DNA of 64,000 nt from contig OX637804.1 of NCBI GenBank assembly GCA_951802425.1, positions 62,001 through 126,000 of the forward strand, given 5' to 3'. Made by a program: the position numbers and the translations under genes. Shown one piece after another: positions 1 to 11,343 of the stretch. Within the stretch, counting starts at the first letter, position 1. The number at the start of each line of letters is the position of its first letter. The stretch comes from Clavaria fumosa. Lineage: Eukaryota; Basidiomycota; Agaricomycetes; Agaricales; Clavariaceae. The notes under the pieces were generated by a model. That model made no database searches, was not told the DNA's origin, and saw only the letters and a program-made list of their open reading frames with translations.

Positions 1-3000
1 CATTTTGGCCTCTTCCTAGTGTATCATTACAAAGAATAGCATATTGTACAATACGTAGGCATGGGAGGCCTATGAAACTTTGAGGAGACATTCTCTATAG
101 TATATCAATGGTTTATGGCCACTTACCTGATCCCCTAAGCTTCTACTTTCAAAGATCCCCTGAAAATGCCCAAAAAACTCATTTTCCCAGGATCTTTGGA
201 CCTGGACACTAAAACACTTATGTAAAGCACCCACACCCTTTCCCTATACCCCCTCTAACCCCCCATACCATTCACTACCAAGTGGCCAATGCTCCACTTT
301 CTGCTGACCCTTCTCTAACATCTGGCCACAGCTGGCCACTGTAGTTTCGGAACCTGGGATCTTTGGAAGCATAAGGTATACCACACTCAAAACACCTGGA
401 ACCTAGTGTCAAATAGGTGCCCTAACCCCAGGAATATTTTCAGGATTTTTGAACCGCTTATAGATTCTGGCCAATAGGCCACTTTGCCAAGACCCTAGCT
501 GTAAAACAAATGGCCAATGCAAGTTTGGCCACAAAATAAAAAACTGCAAAATGTGTTATAGGAACTTTGTAGACATGTTCTATAGGTAAAACAATACAAC
601 TTTTGTATGGATCATGTCTCACCCCACTTGCTACTTCAAAAGATCCCCTGGTTTTCATTTTGGCCTCTTCCTAGTGTATCATTACAAAGAATAGCATATT
701 GTACAATACGTAGGCATGGGAGGCCTATGAAACTTTGAGGAGACATTCTCTATAGTATATCAATGGTTTATGGCCACTTACCTGATCCCCTAAGCTTCTA
801 CTTTCAAAGATCCCCTGAAAATGCCCAAAAAACTCATTTTCCCAGGATCTTTGGACCTGGACACTAAAACACTTATGTAAAGCACCCACACCCTTTCCCT
901 ATACCCCCTCTAACCCCCCATACCATTCACTACCAAGTGGCCAATGCTCCACTTTCTGCTGACCCTTCTCTAACATCTGGCCACAGCTGGCCACTGTAGT
1001 TTCGGAACCTGGGATCTTTGGAAGCATAAGGTATACCACACTCAAAACACCTGGAACCTAGTGTCAAATAGGTGCCCTAACCCCAGGAATATTTTCAGGA
1101 TTTTTGAACCGCTTATAGATTCTGGCCAATAGGCCACTTTGCCAAGACCCTAGCTGTAAAACAAATGGCCAATGCAAGTTTGGCCACAAAATAAAAAACT
1201 GCAAAATGTGTTATAGGAACTTTGTAGACATGTTCTATAGGTAAAACAATACAACTTTTGTATGGATCATGTCTCACCCCACTTGCTACTTCAAAAGATC
1301 CCCTGGTTTTCATTTTGGCCTCTTCCTAGGGTATCATTACAAAGAATAGCATATTGTACAATACATAGGCATGGGAGGCCTATGAAACTTTGAGGAGACA
1401 TTCTCTATAGTATATCAATGGTTTATGGCCACTTACCTGATCCCCTAAGCTTCTACTTTCAAAGATCCCCTGAAAATGCCCAAAAAACTCATTTTCCCGG
1501 GATCTTTGGACCTGGACACTAAAACACTTATGTAAAGCACCCACACCCTTTCCCTATACCCCCTCTAACCCCCCATACCATTCACTACCAAGTGGCCAAT
1601 GCTCCACTTTCTGCTGACCCTTCTCTAACATCTGGCCACAGCTGGCCACTGTAGTTTCGGAACCTGGGATCTTTGGAAGCATAAGGTATACCACACTCAA
1701 AACACCTGGAACCTAGTGTCAAATAGGTGCCCTAACCCCAGGAATATTTTCAGGATTTTTGAACCGCTTATAGATTCTGGCCAATAGGCCACTTTGCCAA
1801 GACCCTAGCTGTAAAACAAATGGCCAATGCAAGTTTGGCCACAAAATAAAAAACTGCAAAATGTGTTATAGGAACTTTGTAGACATGTTCTATAGGTAAA
1901 ACAATACAACTTTTGTATGGATCATGTCTCACCCCACTTGCTACTTCAAAAGATCCCCTGGTTTTCATTTTGGCCTCTTCCTAGGGTATCATTACAAAGA
2001 ATAGCATATTGTACAATACATAGGCATGGGAGGCCTATGAAACTTTGAGGAGACATTCTCTATAGTATATCAATGGTTTATGGCCACTTACCTGATCCCC
2101 TAAGCTTCTACTTTCAAAGATCCCCTGAAAATGCCCAAAAAACTCATTTTCCCGGGATCTTTGGACCTGGACACTAAAACACTTATGTAAAGCACCCACA
2201 CCCTTTCCCTATACCCCCTCTAACCCCCCATACCATTCACTACCAAGTGGCCAATGCTCCACTTTCTGCTGACCCTTCTCTAACATCTGGCCACAGCTGG
2301 CCACTGTAGTTTCGGAACCTGGGATCTTTGGAAGCATAAGGTATACCACACTCAAAACACCTGGAACCTAGTGTCAAATAGGTGCCCTAACCCCAGGAAT
2401 ATTTTCAGGATTTTTGAACCGCTTATAGATTCTGGCCAATAGGCCACTTTGCCAAGACCCTAGCTGTAAAACAAATGGCCAATGCAAGTTTGGCCACAAA
2501 ATAAAAAACTGCAAAATGTGTTATAGGAACTTTGTAGACATGTTCTATAGGTAAAACAATACAACTTTTGTATGGATCATGTCTCACCCCACTTGCTACT
2601 TCAAAAGATCCCCTGGTTTTCATTTTGGCCTCTTCCTAGGGTATCATTACAAAGAATAGCATATTGTACAATACATAGGCATGGGAGGCCTATGAAACTT
2701 TGAGGAGACATTCTCTATAGTATATCAATGGTTTATGGCCACTTACCTGATCCCCTAAGCTTCTACTTTCAAAGATCCCCTGAAAATGCCCAAAAAACTC
2801 ATTTTCCCGGGATCTTTGGACCTGGACACTAAAACACTTATGTAAAGCACCCACACCCTTTCCCTATACCCCCTCTAACCCCCCATACCATTCACTACCA
2901 AGTGGCCAATGCTCCACTTTCTGCTGACCCTTCTCTAACATCTGGCCACAGCTGGCCACTGTAGTTTCGGAACCTGGGATCTTTGGAAGCATAAGGTATA

Positions 3001-5318
3001 CCACACTCAAAACACCTGGAACCTAGTGTCAAATAGGTGCCCTAACCCCAGGAATATTTTCAGGATTTTTGAACCGCTTATAGATTCTGGCCAATAGGCC
3101 ACTTTGCCAAGACCCTAGCTGTAAAACAAATGGCCAATGCAAGTTTGGCCACAAAATAAAAAACTGCAAAATGTGTTATAGGAACTTTGTAGACATGTTC
3201 TATAGGTAAAACAATACAACTTTTGTATGGATCATGTCTCACCCCACTTGCTACTTCAAAAGATCCCCTGGTTTTCATTTTGGCCTCTTCCTAGGGTATC
3301 ATTACAAAGAATAGCATATTGTACAATACATAGGCATGGGAGGCCTATGAAACTTTGAGGAGACATTCTCTATAGTATATCAATGGTTTATGGCCACTTA
3401 CCTGATCCCCTAAGCTTCTACTTTCAAAGATCCCCTGAAAATGCCCAAAAAACTCATTTTCCCGGGATCTTTGGACCTGGACACTAAAACACTTATGTAA
3501 AGCACCCACACCCTTTCCCTATACCCCCTCTAACCCCCCATACCATTCACTACCAAGTGGCCAATGCTCCACTTTCTGCTGACCCTTCTCTAACATCTGG
3601 CCACAGCTGGCCACTGTAGTTTCGGAACCTGGGATCTTTGGAAGCATAAGGTATACCACACTCAAAACACCTGGAACCTAGTGTCAAATAGGTGCCCTAA
3701 CCCCAGGAATATTTTCAGGATTTTTGAACCGCTTATAGATTCTGGCCAATAGGCCACTTTGCCAAGACCCTAGCTGTAAAACAAATGGCCAATGCAAGTT
3801 TGGCCACAAAATAAAAAACTGCAAAATGTGTTATAGGAACTTTGTAGACATGTTCTATAGGTAAAACAATACAACTTTTGTATGGATCATGTCTCACCCC
3901 ACTTGCTACTTCAAAAGATCCCCTGGTTTTCATTTTGGCCTCTTCCTAGGGTATCATTACAAAGAATAGCATATTGTACAATACATAGGCATGGGAGGCC
4001 TATGAAACTTTGAGGAGACATTCTCTATAGTATATCAATGGTTTATGGCCACTTACCTGATCCCCTAAGCTTCTACTTTCAAAGATCCCCTGAAAATGCC
4101 CAAAAAACTCATTTTCCCGGGATCTTTGGACCTGGACACTAAAACACTTATGTAAAGCACCCACACCCTTTCCCTATACCCCCTCTAACCCCCCATACCA
4201 TTCACTACCAAGTGGCCAATGCTCCACTTTCTGCTGACCCTTCTCTAACATCTGGCCACAGCTGGCCACTGTAGTTTCGGAACCTGGGATCTTTGGAAGC
4301 ATAAGGTATACCACACTCAAAACACCTGGAACCTAGTGTCAAATAGGTGCCCTAACCCCAGGAATATTTTCAGGATTTTTGAACCGCTTATAGATTCTGG
4401 CCAATAGGCCACTTTGCCAAGACCCTAGCTGTAAAACAAATGGCCAATGCAAGTTTGGCCACAAAATAAAAAACTGCAAAATGTGTTATAGGAACTTTGT
4501 AGACATGTTCTATAGGTAAAACAATACAACTTTTGTATGGATCATGTCTCACCCCACTTGCTACTTCAAAAGATCCCCTGGTTTTCATTTTGGCCTCTTC
4601 CTAGGGTATCATTACAAAGAATAGCATATTGTACAATACATAGGCATGGGAGGCCTATGAAACTTTGAGGAGACATTCTCTATAGTATATCAATGGTTTA
4701 TGGCCACTTACCTGATCCCCTAAGCTTCTACTTTCAAAGATCCCCTGAAAATGCCCAAAAAACTCATTTTCCCGGGATCTTTGGACCTGGACACTAAAAC
4801 ACTTATGTAAAGCACCCACACCCTTTCCCTATACCCCCTCTAACCCCCCATACCATTCACTACCAAGTGGCCAATGCTCCACTTTCTGCTGACCCTTCTC
4901 TAACATCTGGCCACAGCTGGCCACTGTAGTTTCGGAACCTGGGATCTTTGGAAGCATAAGGTATACCACACTCAAAACACCTGGAACCTAGTGTCAAATA
5001 GGTGCCCTAACCCCAGGAATATTTTCAGGATTTTTGAACCGCTTATAGATTCTGGCCAATAGGCCACTTTGCCAAGACCCTAGCTGTAAAACAAATGGCC
5101 AATGCAAGTTTGGCCACAAAATAAAAAACTGCAAAATGTGTTATAGGAACTTTGTAGACATGTTCTATAGGTAAAACAATACAACTTTTGTATGGATCAT
5201 GTCTCACCCCACTTGCTACTTCAAAAGATCCCCTGGTTTTCATTTTGGCCTCTTCCTAGGGTATCATTACAAAGAATAGCATATTGTACAATACATAGGC
5301 ATGGGAGGCCTATGAAAC
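1..5318. repeat. Satellite A, 655-bp tandem array (8.1 copies)
   Basis: A unit of exactly 655 bp repeats head to tail from the window edge to 5318, so the array continues to the left of the window. Copies are almost identical. The first two differ from the later six at three sites: cctagTgta versus cctagGgta, aatacGtag versus aatacAtag, and ttcccAgga versus ttcccGgga. A 66-codon minus-strand ORF recurs in every unit (for example 458-658) only because the units are identical. I see no coding, tRNA or transposase signature inside it. The array ends at the shared string tatgaaac (5311-5318), beyond which the sequence becomes GC-rich and coding. Confidence 0.97.
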
Positions 5319-5966
5319 GATGTGTCCGGCTCGGGATGGGGTGTGTGTGGCCGAGCGGAGGGCGGGGCACCACGTGTGTCGCATGTGCAGCAGCAAAACA
5401 GCGGTGCGGGGGCGGAGAGGCGGAGGGGCCAGAGCGGAATTTCTTCCACTCCACACGGTCGAAGAAGACCGTGGTGGAGTCGGAGGAGGAGGTGAAGGAG
5501 GTGCAGGCGCCGCGGGCGGACGTGGACGGAGCGGACCGGGGTGGTGAAAACCATCTACGAGTTGGTGGTCCGCGGGGTGTTCGAGTTGGAGGAGTGGCGG
5601 AAGGAGGCGAGGGCGGAGCAGAAGGAGATGAGGGCGGAGCGGAAGGCAGCGGCGGAGGATCAGAAGATCCTCCGGGAATTTCTGATGGGGAAGCGGGGAG
5701 CGGGGGAGGAGAAGGAGGAGGCGGAGAAGATGGTGGTGGAGGTGGCGGGTTCGGAAAAGGGGGTGGAGACGGAGGCAGAGAAGAAGGAGGCGGAGGAAGC
5801 GGGAGTGGAGAAAGAAGTGGAGGCAGAGAAAGAAGCGGAGGCGGAGAAAGCAGCGGAGGCGGGGAAAGAGGCGGAAGCGGAGGAGGGAGAAGTTGGAGAG
5901 GAGTCCGGGCTTAAGGAGCCTGAGGGAGTTTTACAAGCGTCGCCCGGCTCGCCCCCCTCCGCCTAA
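5312..5966 (+). pseudogene. Truncated Zn-cluster-like, glutamate-rich protein with frameshift
   Basis: The reading starts at an ATG (5312) lying on the satellite junction. It gives a cysteine pattern, RCVRLGMGC-VWP then CVACAAAKQRC, which resembles the CxxC/CxxAKxxC zinc-cluster proteins abundant in mushroom genomes. The first CxxC appears incomplete (MKRC where a C-x2-C would be expected), which fits loss of the 5' end. The frame is broken near 5530-5541. Downstream, another frame continues with VVKTIYELVVRGVFELEEW and a long charged Ala/Glu/Lys tail, predicted helical or coiled coil, ending in TAA at 5964-5966 just before an A-rich AATAAA-like stretch. It is convergent with the pol gene of Gypsy A. 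It may be an antisense ORF carried by that retroelement rather than a host gene, because the 3' LTR expected further left is missing. A DNA-binding role is only an inference from the cysteine pattern. Confidence 0.55.
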
Positions 5967-6331
5967 AAAATAAAAAAATAATCTACATTATTTATTGTTT
6001 CTTTTATTTTTATTTTTATAAATTTTTTGTTTTATCTTTGAACTTGAGTGAAGTAAGCAGAATGAAAGAAAATAAAGTAAGACAAGACGGAGAAGATGAA
6101 GAGAGATTCGGAGATGGACTTGGGAGGAAAAATAAAAAGTTCGGAGTTTTCGGAGAAAGGAACAGAGAGAGAGACAGAGAGACAGAGAGACAGAAATACG
6201 GATTATTTTATTTTTATTTTTTTGTTTTGGAGAAGATGGAGAAGCGAGAGATGGAGTAGTATAGAACGAAAAATGTACATAAGTAGAAGCATAAGAGAGA
6301 TTTTGGGGTATTGGAGTGAACGGAGAAAGGT
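5967..6331. other. AT-rich and purine-rich interval between two convergent ORFs
   Basis: 5967-6040 is A/T rich with possible polyadenylation signals for the plus-strand ORF. 6040-6330 is a purine-rich strand containing an imperfect (GA)n and GACA tract around 6163-6195. Short ORFs here are low-complexity. I see no LTR end with TG...CA, so the 3' LTR of Gypsy A lies outside or was lost to the satellite. Confidence 0.6.
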
Positions 6332-7474
6332 CTAGAGGGTATTGAGAGGTCCGGGCTTGTTCAGATAAGCTTGGTGGAAATCCGAAACAGCCTCAGAGGC
6401 ATGAACAAGTTCCGTAGCGGGAAGCCAGGATGTTTCCTCATCGGTTCCTTCGTATCCGGACCACCGCACCAGGTATAGGAGTTTGCAGGTGTGGCGTTTG
6501 TCGATCTTGGAGTCGAGCACTTCGGAGATTTTGTGCTCTAAGTCTCCATCGATCTCTACCGGAGGAGGCGGGGTGATGGTACGATTCGGAATTGTATTCG
6601 GAGTGACTGGCTCCAGCATGGAAATGTGGAAGACAGGGTGGATGGCTCGCATGGCCTCGGGGAGTCAGAGTATGAAGGAGTGCGAACCAGCCTCTCCGAT
6701 GATTTCGAAAGGTCCAAGGAACTTGTCGGAGAGTTTTTTGGAGGGTCTGGTCATATGGAAAAACTTCGCCTTAACGTATACTCAGTTTCCGACCTTAAAC
6801 TCCGGTGCCAGAGTCCGACGTTTGTCCGCCGGACCCTGATAGCGACTCTGCGCTTCGGCGATTTGGTTACGGAGTTCTTGGTGCAGCTGATCCAAGTCTA
6901 CAGCGAGCTCTCGGGCACAGACCGAAGTCACTTCACGTTCGGGGAATACTGAGATATTCAGATGATAACCCTTGTTCACGAAGAACAGAGAAACCCCAGT
7001 GGTGGCGCTCGGGGCATTGTTGTAGGCAAACTTGGTGAGGGGCAGAAGCTGCGACCAGTTGTCCTGCTGGTAATTGCAGTAACAACGGAGGTACTGTTCC
7101 AACATCTGGTTAGTCCGCTCCATCTGTCTGTCACCCTCCGGATGATATCTGGAGGTGAAGTGTAAAGTCATGTCCAGGACTTTACCCAATGAGCGAAAAA
7201 AACAGGAAACGAACTCGGAGCCATGATCGGAGGTGACATGCGACGGAACTCCATGTTTCGAGAAGATGTGGAATACGAATAGACGGGCCAACTCCGTGGA
7301 GTTCACTTCGTCAGTCGTCGGGATGAAGATCCCCTGCTTCGTAAACCTATCAACAACCACCAATATTTCGGTAAAACCAGAGCTCTCAGGGAGTTGCTCG
7401 ATGAAATCCATCGAAATGGAATTCCACGGTTTCTCGGGTATGGGCAGCTGCTTGAGCGTTCCATACGGTGCCAA
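6332..7474 (-). pseudogene. Gypsy A integrase core and chromodomain
   Basis: The frame starts downstream of a small deletion near 7468 that separates it from the rest of pol. The integrase core keeps its D,D,E triad: MDFIEQLP, then TSDHGSEF (usually SDRGSEF; the H fits a CGT-to-CAT change), then the E of MERTNQMLEQYL. Two in-frame TGA codons follow, at 6782-6784 (after EFKVGN) and 6665-6667 (before LPEAMRAIHPVFH). After them comes the GPY-like and chromodomain region, KLLYLVRWSGYEGTDEETSW, typical of chromoviruses that target heterochromatin. The true stop is at 6332. DNA integration into the host genome was the ancestral role, but the two stops make this copy nonfunctional. Confidence 0.9.
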
Positions 7475-9252
7475 GGGGCTTTCGCCCTACCACAAGTCGT
7501 GCAAGATTTGCAAAAGTCCGATGCGAATCCTCAGAGTTTCGGCCAGGTATAATCCCTGAAGACCAAGGCCGTAGTCTTGGTCCTACCGAAATGTCCGGCA
7601 AGCAGGTGATCATGTCTCGCACGTAAAACGCGGAGTTGGAGGTCATTGATGTCCGGTACATAAATCCGTCCGCGCTCACGGAGAAGTCTGTTGTCGTCCA
7701 TGGACCACTTAGGGTCTGCGGAGTTCAAGTGGAGGTCTTCTAGGATTGGGACGATCACAGGATTGAGCAAGAGTCCAGACCGGATGTCCTCTCGGAGTTG
7801 ATGATCGTCAATCACAAACGATGCGCGGAGTGCGGGTACGTAAAGTGACGAAGCTCGGAGAGACGATATCAATTGTTCGCTGGAGAACATCGGTCGGAGG
7901 TTTTGCGGATTGACACGGGCATAGTCGCTATCCCCCTCTTTGGGATAGACGTCCCAACGTCTAGTCAATGCATCGGGTTTCATTCTGAGGCGCCTGGGGC
8001 GGAATCGGATCACGAAATTGAACTGGGAAAGGAACTCCGACCACCTGGCTTGACGCTGGGTGAGCAAGCGGACCGTGGAGAAGTACTCTAGGTTCTTGTG
8101 GTCAGTAACAATGTCAACCGGAATTTCAGAACCTTCGAGATAGTGCCTCCAAGTGGTAAACACCTCAAATTTAGTGAGGAGTTCCTTATCATGGGTGTCA
8201 TAGTTCAGTTTGGAGACGCCTAGGGTGCGGGAATGAAAAGCGATAGGATGGACTTCACCATCGGAGGCAACCGTAGAAAGTATCGCGGCAACAGCGTAGT
8301 CCAAGGTGTCTGTTTCGACTATCAGCGGAGCTCCAGGAATGAAGTGTGAGAGGATCAGAGCCGTGGAGAACGCAGTTTTTAGATAGTCAAATGCGGACTG
8401 GCAATCGTCGGACCACTGCCACTCGATGTTTTTATGCGTCAAGCGGTTCATCGGAGTGACGATCTCGGAATAGCCATGGACGAAGTGGCAGTAGAAATTG
8501 GCGAACCCAAGGAAGGACTGGACATCCTTGACCTTCCGCAGAGTCGGCCAGTCCTGTATAGTTTTCACTTTAGCTGTGTCCATAGAAAGTCCGGACGGAG
8601 ATAAAACAAATCCGAGATACTCCACGGTTTCAGTGTGAAATTCACACTTAGCCGGGTTCAGGAAGAGACTGTGCTTCCGGAGCCTTCGGAGTACCTCTCG
8701 GACGTGCTCAACGTGTTGTTTCAGATCCTCGGAGTAAATGAGGATGTCATCGAGGTAGACGACCATGAATGTGTCAAGAAGGTTGGAGAATATGTCATTC
8801 ATAAAGTGCTGGAATGTGGCGGGCGTGTTTGTGAGCCCAAAAGGCATCACACACCATTCAAAGGATCTGTATCAGGTGCGGAATGCAGTCTTCCATTCGT
8901 CACCCTCAGTGATATGGACCAGGTGATACGCGTGTCGGAGGTTGAGTTTTGTATAGATTCGGGCTTTTCCTGGAACGTCGAGAAGATCTTTAGTCAGCGG
9001 GAGCAGATAACAGTCTTTTTTGGTCAATTTATTGAGACCATGGAAATAAACGCATAATCAGACCATTCCATTCTTCTTCCGGACAAAGAGCACAGGTGCT
9101 CCGTGCGGAGAACGGCTCGGATGGATAAATAGGATGCGGAGGTGTTCGTCCAGAAACTCGCAGAGTTTGCTGAGTTCGGACTGCGACAGAGAATAGACTG
9201 CACCTGGCGGAGGGGATTGGCCATCCAGCAGGTTGATTTTTAGATCATATGG
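7475..9252 (-). pseudogene. Gypsy A reverse transcriptase, RNase H and integrase zinc finger
   Basis: Reading from 9252 on the minus strand gives the RT fingers and palm (HGAPVLFVRKKNG), TGA at 9058-9060, more RT, TGA at 8872-8874, then WCVMPFGLTNTPATFQHF and the catalytic VVYLDDILIYSED. RNase H follows (LIVETDTLDYAVAAILS and VTDHKNLEYF), then PDALTRRWDVYPKEGDSDYA, which links RNase H to integrase in this family. The integrase HHCC finger is visible as HDHLLAGHFG, TGA at 7531-7533, and CKSCTTCGRAK. The YLDD site is intact, but the frame holds three stops. Several other differences from the family pattern are R to C, R to H or G to R changes that fit CpG transitions. Confidence 0.92.
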
Positions 9253-10131
9253 TCAATGCGGAGCAAGGGTGTCTGCCTTCTTTTTACTGAAGACATCTGG
9301 AAAGTCCCTGTACTCCTCCGGAACGGAGAGGAGATCCTGGGGGGTGGTGTTGGGAACGTTGAATGAAGCGGAGGCCACACGTGCGGACTCGCTTGACAAT
9401 GTCATGCCAAAGACTTGGGACCTGCGAAGTCCACAAGCCGTGGCGAATGCAGCAGCATTCACAAAGGAAACCTTGGGTGTCTCCTGGAGAGACGGAGTAG
9501 ACGGAAAGGTCAGAGATGGAGTCAAAGATGGAGATGGAGTCCGGGCTTGGTTCGGAGTCGCTGCAGACAACATTTGAACCAGAGCGCACGGAGCGGAGAC
9601 AGACAGAGGGACAGAGGTGGACAGAGGTACAGAATGGAGAGTGCTGGCCGGTGCACCCTCCGGATCAGATTTCGGAGATTTTTCCTCATTCATAGATGGT
9701 CTGGGCTTTATCTGGCCAGTAGTCCAGTCAACCAGCGGGTTGTTTTGGAACAGCCAATTCATTCCCAAGATCACATCACTAGAGGGATCAAGATCGGTAA
9801 CTACAAACAAGATGTCGGTTGGATCCATGGCAGAGAGCCGAATGGATAACCAGACTGCTTCGGTAACCCATACGGAGGTGGTCCCATTAATAAAAACGAC
9901 CTCCTGAGGGGTCACCGGAGTTTTTGGAAGATGGAAACAAGAAGCAAATTTGGCATCAATGAAACAAAGTTCAGCGCCAGAGTCTATCATTGCTTTGAAC
10001 GGAGAAGAAATAGAAGGAGAGGAGGCAAGAAGGGAAAGAGAACGATGAAAGGAAAGGGTATTGGGTATAGGTTTAGTACAATCAGAGTCGGAGCAGCCGG
10101 AGAGTCGTACTGTGCTCTCTGGGCTGCTCAA
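9253..10131 (-). pseudogene. Gypsy A aspartic protease and RT linker
   Basis: This is the N-terminal part of pol, in the -1 frame relative to gag, starting where gag ends. The protease active site is visible as FKAMIDSGAELCFID (DSG triad) and the flap-side ILGMNWLFQNNPLVDW. A long Ser/Thr/Pro-rich linker follows, then the conserved lead-in to RT, EEYRDFPDVFSKKKADTLAPH. The frame ends in TGA at 9253-9255, where the family normally has HRPYD, so Arg CGA probably became TGA. The protease would process Gag-Pol. By itself the domain looks intact, but it is separated from RT by this stop. Confidence 0.9.
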
Positions 10132-11303
10132 TCTTTTTTTGGCACAGAGTCATCTCCGTCAGAGGTGATTTGTGCAGCGCTGGCACTGGCCCGTGAGGTC
10201 CGCTTACGACACTCGTTGGCTTTGTGGCCTGCTATTCCACAGAATAGGCACAGATTATTATTGAAACGCTGTTGGCGTTCCTCTGGAGTCAGTTTTCCAT
10301 CCTGACCCAGATGAGCTTTCTTTGTGTCGTTGGGGCTACTGGAGTTAGCGGAGCCCTCAGCGGCCTTTGGAACGGAGTTTCCGGAAGTCGAACCGGAGTT
10401 CACCGGACGCTTTTACGATGGTTTCTCAGGCTTGTTATTAGTGCAGGAAGTGTTCAGGGACTTGGAATTATCCGAAGTCTCCTTTTTGATGGTGTTGTTA
10501 GGTGTCAGAGCCTCAACGGAGTCCTGAGAGATCTCCTGCTGCCGAGCCCAATAACGACCATCGATTGCACTGGCTTGCTCGCGGATTCTGCAGAGCATGT
10601 CTGCACGGTTAACACAGGCCAGTTTGTCCTTGATGCGGCTGGCAAGTCCTTTGTAGAACTGTCACTGCAATGCATATTCATCCCAATGGACAATGGACGC
10701 GAATCTGTTGAACGAAATGGTATATTTCGTCAACTTCTGGTCCTCGTGCATCTGGAGGTGTTCGAGTTCGAACTCCGCCTCACAGATTGCGTCGTAAGGA
10801 CCAAAGTTATCTGTAAGTTGAGCAACAAACATCTTATAGTTTGAAAGGACCGGATGGCCTTTGCCATCCAGGATCATTGGTTCGAACCATTCCAGGGCGA
10901 AGCCCCGGAGAAAGGAAAGGACATAGCGTACCTTATGAGAATCGGATTTGAACGCTCTAGGGCGATCAAGGAAGTTCAATTGGCATTGGACCAAGAAGCT
11001 TTCCAACTTCTTAGCGTCCGAGCCATCGAAGGTATCGGGGTCTCGTGGTTTAACCGTCTCCAGGCGCTTGTTGGCGTCAATGATCTTCTGAAGGAGATGC
11101 GCCGGAGTTAGTTTGCGTTCGGCTCGAGATGTCAGAGGTTCATTTAGCTTGTCGTCATAGTCAGTGACCGAGGGATCTGACTCTTCGTCGTGGTCCGGAG
11201 GTCCGGACACACTCGGAGTCGGAGTATTGTCGGCCGGTTCTGGAATGTCGACGTCGTCAGCAACAGGAGGTGGAAGTCGAGCACTGGAACATGTAGTAGG
11301 CAT
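10128..11303 (-). pseudogene. Gypsy A gag with CCHC zinc knuckle
   Basis: A single frame runs from ATG 11303 to TGA 10128-10130, interrupted by TGA at 10662-10664 (between YALQ and QFYKGLASRIKD) and TAA at 10413-10415. Before the first stop lies a retrotransposon gag domain (FDGSDAKKLESFLVQC; FLRGFALEWFEPM). Near the end is the nucleic-acid-binding knuckle CLFCGIAGHKANEC (C-x2-C-x4-H-x4-C). The N-terminal 60 residues are Pro/Asp rich and disordered. Gag forms the particle and packages RNA. The TGA fits a CGA origin. The TAA is not explained by a single CpG transition. Confidence 0.9.
10134..10140 (-). promoter_or_regulatory. Putative -1 frameshift slippery heptamer between gag and pol
   Basis: On the minus strand the gag codons read CCA AAA AAA GAT TGA, so the seven A residues form a canonical X-XXY-YYZ heptamer (A AAA AAA) in the gag frame. 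The gag stop follows two codons after the start of the second AAA. The pol frame is exactly -1 relative to gag and is open through the heptamer. This matches the usual gag-pol expression strategy of Ty3/gypsy elements. I have not modelled a downstream stimulatory structure. Confidence 0.65.
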
Positions 11304-11343
11304 TGTTAAGTTTGTATATACGAGGTTTGAAGTTCGAATATAC

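Noticed and set aside
458..5243. Eight identical 66-residue minus-strand ORFs in satellite A
   Set aside because: They are identical only because the units are. There is no codon signature and no known domain.
5192..5914. Gly-rich 240-residue frame across the satellite junction
   Set aside because: After the frameshift near 5535 this frame reads a coding GAG/GCG tail out of phase, producing artificial Gly/Glu runs. Its N-terminus is satellite.
6665..10664. Stop-codon reassignment (TGA read as an amino acid) in Gypsy A
   Set aside because: Nearby host-type genes end normally at TGA, and the CpG context plus missense changes of the same type fit mutation better.
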